Shown: positions 16,104 to 25,282, numbered from the stretch's first letter. The stretch is DNA of 64,000 nucleotides from Saprospirales bacterium (GCA_016703765.1 JADJBL010000013.1:62001-126000), one strand, 5' to 3'. Made by a program: numbers and translations. The notes: generated by a model from the letters alone, not told the origin.

Positions 16104-17218
16104 TCCGCCCCTTGACATATGCTGCGGCCCTGCTGGCTGTTTTTCTGCTGTCGCCCGCTTGTGAAAGGGAGGAGATCGTCGACGATTTGAGTAGTATCCC
16201 CTACGACCCGAAGGCCTATGTTATGCCGGAGCTGCCCTATTTTTTTCCGGAAATGCCCATCCCGGAGGACAACCCAATGACGGCAGAAGGGGTGGCGCTG
16301 GGGCGATACCTCTTTTACGATCCCATCCTGTCGGCAGATAGCAGCATTTCCTGCGCGAGTTGCCACCGGATCGACCGGGCCTTTGCCGACGACCAGAATT
16401 TTAGCACCGGGATCGGGGGGCAGCAGACCATGCGCAATGCGCCTTCTCTGGCGAATGTGGGCTTCTATCAAAACGGCCTGTTCTGGGACGGACGGGTAAA
16501 GACCCTGGAAGAACTGGCGCTGCACACGATCGAAGATTCTCAATTCATGGCCCATAGCCTCGAAGAGCTCCTGGAGGCTTTCCGGGAGCATCCCGATTAC
16601 CCCGGCCGGTTCCGCAAAGCTTTCGGGATCGGCTCGCGCAAGGAAATATCAAAGGAGTTGACGGCAAAAGCCCTGGCTCAATTCCTGCGCACCCTGCTGA
16701 GCTATCGCTCGAAGTACGACTACGGCAACTGGGACCGGGGCCCCGAAACCCAATTTTTCTCCGAAAGCGAGCTCCGCGGCAAGATCCTGTATACCACCGA
16801 ACCGGTCATCGACCCATCCGACCCCCATCCCGGCTGCAGCCATTGTCACCACAACACCGCCCTACTCACCTCGAATGAGTTTCTCAACAACGGACTGGAC
16901 CCCGCCCTGGAGCCCGAAGATTTCCCGGATCCGGGTTTGGGCGCCGTGACGAAAAAAAATATCGACTACGGCCGCTTCAAGGTCCCCTCCCTCCGAAATG
17001 TCGAACGAACTGCCCCCTATATGCACGACGGGCGCTTCCAAACCCTGGAGCAGGTGCTCGATCATTACAGCAGTGGCGGGCACTCCAGCTATAATCTGGA
17101 CGTCAATATCATGCCCTTCCCCCTCAGCGAACAGGACAAGCAAGACCTCATCGCTTTCCTCAAATCCATGACCGACGAAATTTTTTTTCAGGAAAATTCT
17201 TATAAAAATCCGTTTTAA
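16100..17218 (+). CDS. Diheme cytochrome c peroxidase / MbnH-MauG family (copy 2)
   Basis: The start is TTG at 16100, overlapping the previous stop (TTGA); no in-frame ATG precedes the lipoprotein signal LLSPAC. The 372-residue protein has CASCH at residue 85 and CSHCH at residue 246, plus NGLFWDGRVKTLEELAL, RFKVPSLRNVERTAPYMHDG and a C-terminal DLIAFLKSMTDEIFF. It is a tandem paralogue of copy 1, so the operon carries two MbnP-type substrates and two diheme enzymes. Each enzyme may serve its own partner. Confidence 0.88.
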   Translation: MIRPLTYAAALLAVFLLSPACEREEIVDDLSSIPYDPKAYVMPELPYFFPEMPIPEDNPMTAEGVALGRYLFYDPILSADSSISCASCHRIDRAFADDQNFSTGIGGQQTMRNAPSLANVGFYQNGLFWDGRVKTLEELALHTIEDSQFMAHSLEELLEAFREHPDYPGRFRKAFGIGSRKEISKELTAKALAQFLRTLLSYRSKYDYGNWDRGPETQFFSESELRGKILYTTEPVIDPSDPHPGCSHCHHNTALLTSNEFLNNGLDPALEPEDFPDPGLGAVTKKNIDYGRFKVPSLRNVERTAPYMHDGRFQTLEQVLDHYSSGGHSSYNLDVNIMPFPLSEQDKQDLIAFLKSMTDEIFFQENSYKNPF

Positions 17219-17238
17219 AGGAGGGGGGAATTTCACAA

Positions 17239-17344
17239 TTGGTGACTGGTGGCTGGTGACTGGTGACTAGTGACTAGCGATTGACGACTTGTAAAATATA
17301 TTAGATAAGAAAAACCAGTCACTAGTCACTAGTCACTAGTCACC
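17239..17344. repeat. Inverted repeat of iterated GTGACT/CTAGTCA words
   Basis: The left arm 17240-17277 is a run of TGGTGACTGGTGACTAG-like heptamers. The right arm 17313-17344 is the complementary ACCAGTCACTAGTCACTAG run, with a 35-base AT-rich loop. It lies 20 bp after the second peroxidase stop. A sister element with the same words lies at 63499-63562 after the second giant gene. Likely a terminator-like or mRNA-end structure. Confidence 0.75.
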
Positions 17345-17376
17345 AAAAAACTTTCTCACAATCACCCTAAAATGTC

Positions 17377-17408
17377 GTTGTTCTTAGGGTGCCGGGGTCG
17401 CATCTTTG
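17377..17408 (+). promoter_or_regulatory. Putative promoter for a small RNA or leader
   Basis: GTTG at 17377-17380, a 20-base spacer and CATCTTTG at 17401-17408 approximate the Bacteroidota TTTG / TAnnTTTG promoter with one mismatch per box. Transcription would start near 17415 and run through the tandem motif and hairpins that follow. Confidence 0.35.
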
Positions 17409-17414
17409 TATCGT

Positions 17415-17658
17415 CAAGCTTATGCTGGTTAATTGAAACCGGCCATCAAGTTGGATATGTTCATGGGATTATAGATTGTAAGTAGCAGAGCTCCCGTTTA
17501 AGTGGGAGATCTGCTATTTGCAAGTTTTTACCGGAAGAGGGATGATGAGAAGGAAAGAAGGACCGGTACCCTGTAAGTAAGCTCTTTTCGTTCGAATATG
17601 TTCATGGGATTATTCGTAAGAAAGCCGTGCCAAATCAAGGCACGGCTTTCTCTTTTTT
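17415..17658 (+). ncRNA. Candidate structured RNA with duplicated 18-mer and two hairpins
   Basis: No gene is seen in 17345-17670. Two exact copies of ATATGTTCATGGGATTAT lie at 17455-17472 and 17596-17613, 141 bp apart, and each is followed by a hairpin. The first is AGCAGA/TCTGCT with inner CTCCC/GGGAG (17484-17515). The second is the perfect 11-bp stem AAAGCCGTGCC/GGCACGGCTTT (17621-17649) followed by T6. The tandem arrangement suggests two related small RNAs or a duplicated leader element. It ends 12 bp before the zinc-ribbon ORF, so attenuation of that gene is the alternative. Confidence 0.45.
17621..17658 (+). terminator. Intrinsic terminator / attenuator upstream of the zinc-ribbon gene
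   Basis: A perfect 11-bp GC-rich stem (AAAGCCGTGCC with GGCACGGCTTT, 7-base loop) is followed by CTCTTTTTT. The T-tract ends 12 bp before the ATG at 17671. Confidence 0.75.
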
Positions 17659-17670
17659 AGCCCGCCCCGC

Positions 17671-18429
17671 ATGGAAAACTGTGCTCATTGCCATAAGCCC
17701 CTGTTGAAAAACGCCCGCTTTTGCCACCATTGCGGAGCAAGGCTGGAGGAGGCCAAAAAGATCTCCGCAGGCCCCCAGGAAATCGCCAATCGCTTTTTTG
17801 TCCTGTTGAAACAAATGGTCCGCGAGGAGCAGGACGAGTCTTCATACGAAAAATACCTCCAAAGGTTTCGGGAATCCGAGTTTTCGCAGTCTTTCGATAC
17901 CCGCATGGAGCAATTGGCCCAAAACCCCGGGAGTCTGGATGAAACCCTGGAGGAAATGTGCGATTTTTTCATGATCCGCCACTGCCGGGACCTCCACGTG
18001 AACCCCATCCCCGAAATCATCCTCCGATACCAGCAAACCGACCCGGCCAAAACCGACCTTTATCACATGATGATGGACTACCTCCAGTTTTCGGAGGAAG
18101 CCGACACGGTTTATTCCAACCTGCTCGATATGCCGGTCGATAAGCTCCGCAATGCCAGCCAGGCATTTTTGTTTCCGCAAAAGAACGAACGAATTTTCTT
18201 TATCTGCGACCTGTCCCTGCTGGGGAGCTGCAAAGAGGGCTTTGCCATGACGGAAAAAGCCCTCTACTGGAAGGCGCCCCTGGAAAAGCCCAGGGCTGTA
18301 TTTTACGCCAATCTGGAGGAAATCGCCCGGGAAAAGGAATGGATACGGATAAACGGGTATTTTTTTAACGCCCGAAAAACACTAAACATCCGAATGCTCA
18401 AACTGCTCCGGAAATTAAGGCGTTATTAG
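17671..18429 (+). CDS. Zinc-ribbon protein of unknown function
   Basis: The 252-residue soluble protein starts with a double-knuckle zinc ribbon: CAHCHKPL at residues 4-11 and CHHCGARL at residues 18-25, matching the zinc_ribbon_2 pattern. The rest is mainly helical, with several acidic clusters (residues 45-150), and ends in a basic tail KLLRKLRRY. No catalytic motif recognised. It has no signal peptide, so it is cytoplasmic. The ribosome must initiate right after a terminator-like hairpin, which suggests regulation by that structure. It is followed 32 bp later by the FG-GAP gene. Confidence 0.7.
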   Translation: MENCAHCHKPLLKNARFCHHCGARLEEAKKISAGPQEIANRFFVLLKQMVREEQDESSYEKYLQRFRESEFSQSFDTRMEQLAQNPGSLDETLEEMCDFFMIRHCRDLHVNPIPEIILRYQQTDPAKTDLYHMMMDYLQFSEEADTVYSNLLDMPVDKLRNASQAFLFPQKNERIFFICDLSLLGSCKEGFAMTEKALYWKAPLEKPRAVFYANLEEIAREKEWIRINGYFFNARKTLNIRMLKLLRKLRRY

Positions 18430-18461
18430 AGTGAAAAATCCGCCATCCTAAACGCGAACCC

Positions 18462-20446
18462 ATGAAAGCCCAAACGCTACTCTTCTCTTTTTTTCTTACC
18501 CTGACCCTTTTTTCCCCCTCCTTCGGACAGCCGGACATCTTGCGGCTGAGCTTTCCGGTTCAATCTAACGGAGATGTCATTCTCAATCCCTTTACCGGCG
18601 GGCTCAACAACCCGCAGCCATCGAAAGTGGACCTCAACAACGACGGGGTGGAAGACCTCTTCGTCTTCGACCGGGCGGGGAATATCCCTATGACTTTTCT
18701 TCATTCCGGAATTCCGGGAGAAGCGGTTTACACCTTCGCCCCGGAATACGCCGAAAATTTTCCCCCGCTTTTCAACTGGGTCCTGCTCCGGGATTACAAC
18801 GGCGACGGCATTCAGGATATCTTCGCGCATTATCCCACCCCGGTGCAGGGCATCCAGGTCTGGACCGGCTATTACGACGCCGAAGACCGCATCGCCTTCG
18901 AGCAATTTCAGTTTTGTTGCGAAGCCTTTAATATCATTTATTACACCCTGACCAACGGCAGTACCACCCAGGTGTACGTCAGCCCGGTGGATTTTCCGGC
19001 TTTCAACGATGTGGACGGGGATGGAGACCTGGACATCCTGACCTTTGGGATCGGCGGGGGGTATGTGGAGTATTTCCAGAACCGCTCCATACAGCTCGGG
19101 TTTGGGAAGGATAGCCTCATTTTCAAAAGACAGGATCCCTGCTGGGGTAAATTTTACGAAGCGTCCTTTTCGGAAGAGATCGTCCTGCTTTTCTGGCCGC
19201 GCCGAACCAGATCGGGGGCACCCCAAACTACGAGGTGCTCTGGTATTATGAGAACATCAATACCGCCGAAGAGCCGCTTTTTGAACTGGTGCAGAAAAAC
19301 GCGCTGACCGACGAAATGCTGGATTTTGGAACCGGCAGCCACCCGGTCTTCCTCGATTTTAACGCAGACGGGCTTCGGGATATATTGGTCGGCACGGAAG
19401 GCTATTACGACGAAAGCTTTGCAAGCAACCGCGACCCCAGGCTGGTGCTCTTGCTGAACACAGGAACAGAAACGGAGCCTACTTTCGAAGTAGCCGACGA
19501 GGATTTTCTCGGCCTGAGCCAATACGGCGACAATACCTGGAATTTTGCGCCTACCCTGGGCGATATGGATAAAGACGGCGATATGGATCTGCTGGTCGGA
19601 GAGCAGGACGGCAAGATATTCTACTCCGAGAACCTCGCCGGCGCTGGCAATCCCATGCAATTCGGTCCCCTCGACCTCAACTGGATGGGCATCGACGTAG
19701 GGCTCAACAGCCACCCGGCGGTGGCCGACCTGAACCGCGACGGGCTGCCCGATTTGGTGATCGGCGAGCGGAACGGCAATTTCAATTTCTTCCCAAATAT
19801 CGGCGCTGCTGGCGCCCCGGCTTTTCAAAGCGATGTGACCCTGGCCCCCAATAACCAGCTCCTCGGGAATGTGTCCACCGAGCTGCCTGCCGACCTGTCG
19901 GCCGGAAACAGCGCGCCCATCCTGATCGATTACGGCGACTCCTTTCTGATGTTTGCGGGCTCCCAGGCGGGGCCAGTGCAGGTGTACGGCGACATCGAAA
20001 ATAACCTGGGCGGGACTTTTACCCTTCTGGACCCCAATTACGGAGGGATGCTGGAGGGGAAGCGCAGCGCCGTCGCCCTGGCCGACCTCAATGACGACCA
20101 GTTTTTCGAACTGCTGGTCGGCAATACCCGTGGGGGCCTCAGCATGTTCTCCACCCCCCTCGACGCGGCCGAGCCCTTGTCGGTGTTTGCGGCGCCCGAT
20201 ATCCGGCCTGCCCGGATATTCCCCAACCCAAGCGGCGACAAGGTAACCCTGGAATGGAAGGGCGATGGAGTCGGCTCGGTAGAGGTTCGCCTGTGGGATA
20301 TGTGGGGCAGGACCCTGAGCGCCCACACCGCCTCCGGCGCCCGCTGGACCCTGGATCTGACATCCTATCCTTCCGGAATATACCTGCTGGAAATTTCAAA
20401 CAGCGCCGGAAAAAGGGTTTGGGAAAAAGTGGCGGTAGGGCGATAA
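18462..20446 (+). CDS. FG-GAP/VCBS repeat surface protein with T9SS sorting domain (one frameshift)
   Basis: The signal peptide is residues 1-22 (ending SFG). The frame from 18462 runs to about 19190 and then continues in another frame (SAAPNQIGGTPNYEVLWYY onwards) to the stop at 20446; repaired length is about 661 residues. Calcium-loop-like FG-GAP motifs recur: DLNNDGVEDLFVFD, DYNGDGIQDIF, DVDGDGDLDILTFG, DFNADGLRDILVG, DMDKDGDMDLLVGE, DLNRDGLPDLVIGE and DLNDDQFFELLVG. Together these make an integrin-type beta-propeller. The last 75 residues (ARIFPNPSGDKVTLEW to the end) are a type A T9SS C-terminal domain, so it is exported and surface-attached or released. Confidence 0.85.
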
Positions 20447-20451
20447 ATCCT

Positions 20452-20459
20452 TATATTTG
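20452..20459 (+). promoter_or_regulatory. Putative -7 element upstream of the Uma2 gene
   Basis: TATATTTG is a perfect TAnnTTTG match, 65 bp before the Uma2 ATG, in the AT-rich spacer after the FG-GAP gene. No well-spaced -33 box was found. Confidence 0.3.
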
Positions 20460-20524
20460 TTGTGTGTTATTAAGACAATTGTTTTATTAATTTTGTTAAA
20501 GAGCTTAACAGAAGATTATCTAAT

Positions 20525-21133
20525 ATGTCCACGCCAACCATTTCCAAGCCCGTCACCAAGCTTTCCGACCTGGACCCGGATGGATTCTATACCTATGCAG
20601 ATTACCTGCTATGGAGGTTTTCCGAACGCGTGGAACTAATTAAGGGAAGGTTGTTCAAGATGAGTCCGGCGCCGAGCGTCCAACACCAAAAAATGGTAAC
20701 CTTTTTTACGGCGCGTCTGTTCAATTTTTTTGAGAAGAAGCCGTGTCAGGTTTTTACAGCCCCCTTAGATGTTCGCCTTCCCGTCGGCCGCAAAAAAGGG
20801 CAGGATACTACCGTGGTCCAGCCCGACCTCTGCGTCATCTGCGATGAAACCAAGCTCGATGAAAAGGGCTGCAAGGGCGCGCCCGATTTGATGGTAGAAA
20901 TACTTTCCCCAGGCAATACTCAACGGGAAATGAGTGATAAATTCCGGGTGTATGAGGAGTCAGGGGTTCGGGAGTATTGGCTTGTCCAACCGGAACTAAG
21001 GGTGGTGTTGATTTATGTACTCGACGAAAAAGGCATTTTCATTGGCCTTGCGCCGGTTACGGAAGAAGCGCCTCTTCGCTCCCATATATTTCCCGAACTG
21101 GAAATCGACCTCAAGGAGATTTTTTCATCATAG
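20525..21133 (+). CDS. Uma2 family (DUF820) putative endonuclease
   Basis: The 202-residue protein has the Uma2 PD-(D/E)XK layout: TYADYLLW near residue 24, VELIKGRLFKMSPAPSVQHQ at 37-56, VFTAPLDVRLP, the catalytic-type VVQPDLCVIC with Asp near residue 100, GAPDLMVEILSPGN carrying the E-I-L motif, and the terminal YEESGVREYWLVQP. Family members are widespread in Bacteroidota and cyanobacteria and their role is poorly known. It is a single gene; its stop overlaps the end of the convergent ABC permease gene by 6 bp. Confidence 0.9.
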   Translation: MSTPTISKPVTKLSDLDPDGFYTYADYLLWRFSERVELIKGRLFKMSPAPSVQHQKMVTFFTARLFNFFEKKPCQVFTAPLDVRLPVGRKKGQDTTVVQPDLCVICDETKLDEKGCKGAPDLMVEILSPGNTQREMSDKFRVYEESGVREYWLVQPELRVVLIYVLDEKGIFIGLAPVTEEAPLRSHIFPELEIDLKEIFSS

Positions 21134-21934
21134 ATCCCTCTTTGCCATCAGCAAATAAGTCCCGGCGAGGAATAAAATAATGTACACCGAAGTGGTGATC
21201 ATCGCCTCCTGTGGGCTGAGAAAGAATCCAAAATCCATCTCTTTTTCAAAGCCCTTCGCAAATTCGGCAAACGGTATCGGCGCTAGGTCCTCTATGGCAT
21301 TCATGGGGTAGAAATGCATGCTCCGGTGTTTGAACACATTCATATGCACCCCCCAGCGAAGGATCAGTTCGATGAACAGCACGTAGGAGAAATACAGGAA
21401 AAGCGCAGTGCCCGTCCGCCTGATCCATGTTCCCAGCAACAGCCCGAAACTCATATACCCCAGGCACATCAGGAAAAACCGGGGTATGTAGTCGATATTC
21501 TTGAACGCGACAGAGGCGTAAATGGCGTCGGTGTGGGTAATGCCGAACAGAAAGGCCACCAAACCGAAATACAGGGTGGCAAAAAAGGCCACCACAAATA
21601 GATAGGCAACCTTGCTTTTAAACAGATCGGCCCGGGTCAGTCCCGCGATGATATTCTGCCGGAAAGTGCGGTTGCTGAATTCCTGGGTGACGATAGACAC
21701 GGCATGAAAACCGAGCAGGAAGAAACAAAGCCAGTTGCCCACATATCCGAGGTACATAAAAACATCCGGAAACTGAAAGAAGGTCTGGGGCGTATTGATC
21801 GGCGGCGGCCAGGTGCGGATGGATTTGGCGATCAGCAGGGAAGAGGGGAGGAGGAATAAAAACAGGCTCGCCAGCAGCAGAAAGGATTTGTGCTGTTTTT
21901 GTTTGAGCCATTCCAGTTGTAGCAAATAGAGCAT
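21128..21934 (-). CDS. ABC-2 type transporter permease
   Basis: The 268-residue protein has six hydrophobic segments, starting just after residues 1-16 (WLKQKQHK). A VTQEFSNRTFRQNIIAGLTRADLFKSK stretch near residue 85 is the typical ABC-2 family cytoplasmic coupling helix. It follows the ATPase gene 21945-22841 by 10 bp and pairs with it as a complete exporter. Substrate unknown. It may be transcribed with the upstream efflux operon, though an iterated palindrome at about 22845-22923 separates them. Confidence 0.85.
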   Translation of the reverse strand: MLYLLQLEWLKQKQHKSFLLLASLFLFLLPSSLLIAKSIRTWPPPINTPQTFFQFPDVFMYLGYVGNWLCFFLLGFHAVSIVTQEFSNRTFRQNIIAGLTRADLFKSKVAYLFVVAFFATLYFGLVAFLFGITHTDAIYASVAFKNIDYIPRFFLMCLGYMSFGLLLGTWIRRTGTALFLYFSYVLFIELILRWGVHMNVFKHRSMHFYPMNAIEDLAPIPFAEFAKGFEKEMDFGFFLSPQEAMITTSVYIILFLAGTYLLMAKRDL

Positions 21935-21944
21935 GCGTGGGGCT

Positions 21945-22841
21945 TTAGGAGAGGTCCTCTCTGGTGATTTCCAAAAATTTCGATTCCAGGCTTTTTTGGC
22001 GGCTCGTCAGGTGGGTCAGGGTAATGCCATTTTGAAAGGCCATGCGGTTGAGGGTAGCGGGCTCGAATCCCGGCTTGGTCGTAAGAAGCCAAAAATCCTC
22101 TTTCTCCGAAACCGAAAGAATGTCGGGGATGCTTTCCAGCAGGGCCTTCAGCTTGTCCGTTTCTGCGGCGCTCACCTCGATCCACTGGTCGTTGCTCAGG
22201 ATGTTGGTCACCTCGCCACTGGCGAGCAAGCGCCCTTTTTTGATGATCGCCACGTGGGAACAGATCTTTTCCACCTCGTCGAGAATATGGCTGGCCATGA
22301 GGATCGTTTTGCCCCTGGCCGCGACTTGCAGGATGGTTTCCCTCACCTCCGCGATGCCCTGAGGGTCGAGCCCGTTTGTCGGCTCGTCGAATATGAGCAC
22401 ATCCGGATCGTCGAGCAAGGCGGCGGCGATGGCCAGGCGCTGTTTCATTCCGAAGGAATAGGTGCGGAAGGGGTCGTTTTCGCGGCCCCGCAACTTGACC
22501 AGTTCGAGCAGGCCGTTATAGTCGGGATTGACCGCCTTTTTGATATGGGCCGTGATCTTCAGGTTGTTCAAGGCTCCCAAATAGGGATAGAAATTGGGGG
22601 TTTCCAGCAAAGTGCCTATGCGCCGCCTCGGATTGCCGCCGTAACGGCCGTCAAACCATTGAAATTGGCCCGCATCCGGCAAAATAACCCCCAGGATCAT
22701 GCCCAGCGTCGTGGTTTTGCCACTCCCGTTGGGACCCAGCAAACCAAAGACGTTGCCTTCTTCGATATTCATCGAGAGGCTGTCCACGGCGTGTATCCTT
22801 CCGTAATTTTTGGAAAGGGAGGAAATGGAGAGAATTGACAT
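21945..22841 (-). CDS. ABC transporter ATP-binding protein
   Basis: The 298-residue protein has Walker A GPNGSGKTT near residue 37, signature YSFGMKQRLAIA near residue 129, Walker B VLIFDEPTNGLDP near residue 149 and the switch His in MASHILDEV. A C-terminal extension of about 80 residues (SAAETDKLKALLESIPDI) is typical of ABC-2 exporter ATPases. It drives the adjacent permease. Confidence 0.92.
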   Translation of the reverse strand: MSILSISSLSKNYGRIHAVDSLSMNIEEGNVFGLLGPNGSGKTTTLGMILGVILPDAGQFQWFDGRYGGNPRRRIGTLLETPNFYPYLGALNNLKITAHIKKAVNPDYNGLLELVKLRGRENDPFRTYSFGMKQRLAIAAALLDDPDVLIFDEPTNGLDPQGIAEVRETILQVAARGKTILMASHILDEVEKICSHVAIIKKGRLLASGEVTNILSNDQWIEVSAAETDKLKALLESIPDILSVSEKEDFWLLTTKPGFEPATLNRMAFQNGITLTHLTSRQKSLESKFLEITREDLS

Positions 22842-22844
22842 GGC

Positions 22845-22923
22845 TAATTTTTAGTTCTTAGTTTTTAATTTTTAGTTGGAACGCCCGTAACTAAAAATTA
22901 AAAACTCAAAACTAAAAACTAAT
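22845..22923. repeat. Inverted repeat of iterated TTTTTAG words (copy 1)
   Basis: The left arm (22845-22878) has TTTTTAGTTCTTAGTTTTTA-type words. The right arm (22890-22923) has the complementary CTAAAAATTAAAAACTC. They are separated by about 11 bases, between the permease stop at 22925 and the ATPase start at 22841. A sibling element is at 24057-24116. Confidence 0.7.
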
Positions 22924-22924
22924 T

Positions 22925-24052
22925 CTAACTCCGTTTTCTATAATTCCAAACCGCCAGCACATTCATTACGACCGCAAAGGCGAGGATCTTGAAAAAAGAG
23001 CCCTGGATATCCGCCCAGCCGGCGCCTTTGAGCATGACCAGCCGGATCACTTCCACGAAATAGGCGATGGGGTTAAACCAGGTGAGCGTCTGTGCCCAGC
23101 GCGGCATGCTTTCGATGGGGGTGAAAAGCCCGCTCATCAGGATGAATATGACCATGAAAAACCACATCAGGAACATGGACTGCTGCTGGGTATTGGCAAA
23201 AGTAGAGACCAGGAGGCCGAGGCCCAGGACCAGCAGGAGGTAAACCGTTGCGAAGAGGAAGACCAGGCCGATGCTCCCGACCATGGGGATATCGAAGAGG
23301 AGCTTGCCCAGAAGCATTCCGAAAGCTAGTTCGAAAAGACCCAGAAACCAGAACGGCACCAGTTTCCCGGTGATGAACTGATATTTGCGGATCGGCGTAA
23401 CGTTAATCTGCTCGATGGTGCCGATCTCCTTTTCCCGCACGATATTGATCCCCGCGAGAATCCCGCCGATCAGGGTCACGAGCAGGACCAGAATACCAGG
23501 TACCATGAAGGTATTGTAATCGAGATCGGGGTTGAACCAGTTCTGGTAGGAGACATCTATCGGAGCTCCCAGCGCGGCGAGGGCCTGGCCTTGAAGCTGC
23601 GGCCCCCACTCCGCGATCACTTCCCGGTTAAAACCCAGGATGATCGATTGCACATAGGCCTGAGCCACGCCCGCCTTGGCCCCGTTGATGGCGTCTATGG
23701 TCAGGTGCAGAGGAGCGTTTCGTTCCTTGAGCAGGCGGTATTCGAAGCGGGGAGGGATTACCAGGTACAGGTCGCTTTGGTTCGATTGAACCCGCGATTC
23801 GGCCTCCTCCTGCGTGTTTGCATACAGGACTTCGAAAAACGGAGATGCCTGGAAATGGCTGTTCAGTTGCCGCGATAAAGCAGAACGGTCGTTGTCCACG
23901 ATCGTCAGCTTGATGTTCTTGATCTCGTAATCCGCGGCAAAAGGAAGGATGATCATCTGCACGAAAGGCATGACGAACAGGATCGGCAGCATCCCCTTGG
24001 TGCGGAAGATCGTGAGAAACTCTTTTTGTATGATGAAGAGGATGGTTTTCAT
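22925..24052 (-). CDS. ABC-2 family permease, YbhR/YbhS-like
   Basis: The 375-residue protein has one N-terminal membrane segment, a large periplasmic domain (about residues 45-175) and five C-terminal membrane segments. The motif INIVREKEIGTIEQINVTPI near residue 205 is the conserved coupling region of this family. It pairs with the 24135-25241 permease. In the E. coli YbhFSR model two such permeases and a double ATPase form an MDR-type exporter feeding a HlyD adaptor and TolC. Confidence 0.9.
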   Translation of the reverse strand: MKTILFIIQKEFLTIFRTKGMLPILFVMPFVQMIILPFAADYEIKNIKLTIVDNDRSALSRQLNSHFQASPFFEVLYANTQEEAESRVQSNQSDLYLVIPPRFEYRLLKERNAPLHLTIDAINGAKAGVAQAYVQSIILGFNREVIAEWGPQLQGQALAALGAPIDVSYQNWFNPDLDYNTFMVPGILVLLVTLIGGILAGINIVREKEIGTIEQINVTPIRKYQFITGKLVPFWFLGLFELAFGMLLGKLLFDIPMVGSIGLVFLFATVYLLLVLGLGLLVSTFANTQQQSMFLMWFFMVIFILMSGLFTPIESMPRWAQTLTWFNPIAYFVEVIRLVMLKGAGWADIQGSFFKILAFAVVMNVLAVWNYRKRS

Positions 24053-24056
24053 GAAA

Positions 24057-24116
24057 GTTTTTAGTTTTCAGTTTTTAATTTTTAGTTGATGCCAAATCAC
24101 TAAAAATTAAAAACTA
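24057..24116. repeat. Inverted repeat of iterated TTTTTAG words (copy 2)
   Basis: AGTTTTCAGTTTTTAATTTT-type words in the left arm and CTAAAAATTAAAAACTAAG in the right arm flank a short loop. It fills the gap between the two permease genes and shares words with the element at 22845-22923. Confidence 0.7.
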
Positions 24117-24134
24117 AGCATTCATAACTCATTT

Positions 24135-25241
24135 TCACTCAAGCCTCAGCTTAAAACTCCTGATACTAGCTCCAATCAACACGATAGTCATAAAGACCAG
24201 GATCAACGTTTCCTCCCAGAGTACTTCCAGCCCCGCGCCCTTGAGCATGATTCCCTTCACGATGACGATAAACCAGCGGGCCGGGACGATATGGCTGATG
24301 ATTTGAAGCAGCCAGGGCATATTTTCCACAGGAAAAATAAACCCGGATAGCAAAATCGTGGGGAGCATCAACGCCATGAGGGAAATGAGCAAGGCCACCA
24401 TCTGGGTCTTGACCCTGGAGGAGATCAAAATGCCCAGCGACAGGGAAGTGGATACGAAGAGCAGGCATTCTGCGACCAGCAGACCCAGGCTTCCCCGGAT
24501 CGGCATTTGAAAAACGGTAGTAGCCAGGCCGAGGATGATGCCCATGATGATCAGGCCCAGCGCGATATAGGGCACCACTTTTCCGACCACGATCACCAGT
24601 GGGCGGAGCGGGGAGACCAGAAGCACCTCCATAGTGCCCAGCTCTTTTTCCCGGGTCAGGGCAATGGATGTCATCATGGCCGAAACCAGCATGAGGATGA
24701 TGGTGATGACGCCCGGCACGAAGAGGAAAACGCTTTTGAGCTCCTCGTTATACCGCATGCGGACCTCGGTTTTGATAGCGTAGGGGAGGGCGGCGCTCCC
24801 TTTTTTCTCCTCTTCGTATTGCCGGATAATGGCGCTGGCATAGGCGACGATGGTTGTCGCCGTGTTTGGGTCGGTGGCGTCGGCGATTAACTGAATCTGT
24901 GGATTGTCGTTCCGGTAAAAGCGCTCCTGAAAACCCGGGGGAAATACGACTACCAACTTGACTCTTTCATGCTGAAATACCCCCTCCAGGTCCTCTTCCT
25001 TGCCTGTCTCCGCGCTTAACTGAAAAAAGCCGGACGAAGTCAAACGATCAGAAATCTCCATGCTGACAGGATCTTTCGCCGAATCGAAAATAGCGACCCG
25101 CACGTCGTTCAGCTCGTTGGTAATGGCAAAGCCGAACAGAATCACCTGAGCTATGGGCATTCCCAACAGGATGACCAACGTCCGCGGGTCGCGCAGGATA
25201 TGGAGGGTCTCTTTTTTGACGAAAGCGAAGAAGGGGCTCAT
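24135..25241 (-). CDS. ABC-2 family permease, YbhR/YbhS-like
   Basis: The 368-residue protein has the same topology as its neighbour: N-terminal anchor, extracytoplasmic domain to about residue 170, then five or six membrane segments. The coupling motif SIALTREKELGTMEVLLVSP lies near residue 190. The pair of non-identical permeases suggests a heterodimeric exporter driven by the two ATPases immediately upstream (25283-26928). Confidence 0.9.
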   Translation of the reverse strand: MSPFFAFVKKETLHILRDPRTLVILLGMPIAQVILFGFAITNELNDVRVAIFDSAKDPVSMEISDRLTSSGFFQLSAETGKEEDLEGVFQHERVKLVVVFPPGFQERFYRNDNPQIQLIADATDPNTATTIVAYASAIIRQYEEEKKGSAALPYAIKTEVRMRYNEELKSVFLFVPGVITIILMLVSAMMTSIALTREKELGTMEVLLVSPLRPLVIVVGKVVPYIALGLIIMGIILGLATTVFQMPIRGSLGLLVAECLLFVSTSLSLGILISSRVKTQMVALLISLMALMLPTILLSGFIFPVENMPWLLQIISHIVPARWFIVIVKGIMLKGAGLEVLWEETLILVFMTIVLIGASIRSFKLRLE

Positions 25242-25282
25242 AGGTGAGTGACTGTTTATAGTTATTAGAAGCTGATAACTTA

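Noticed and set aside
17239..17344. Possible CRISPR-like repeat
   Set aside because: Words are 7 bp without unique spacers and form one palindrome; no cas genes are nearby.
20525..21133. Uma2 gene as a transposon or toxin-antitoxin part
   Set aside because: It stands alone, with no inverted repeats, target duplication or antitoxin-like neighbour.
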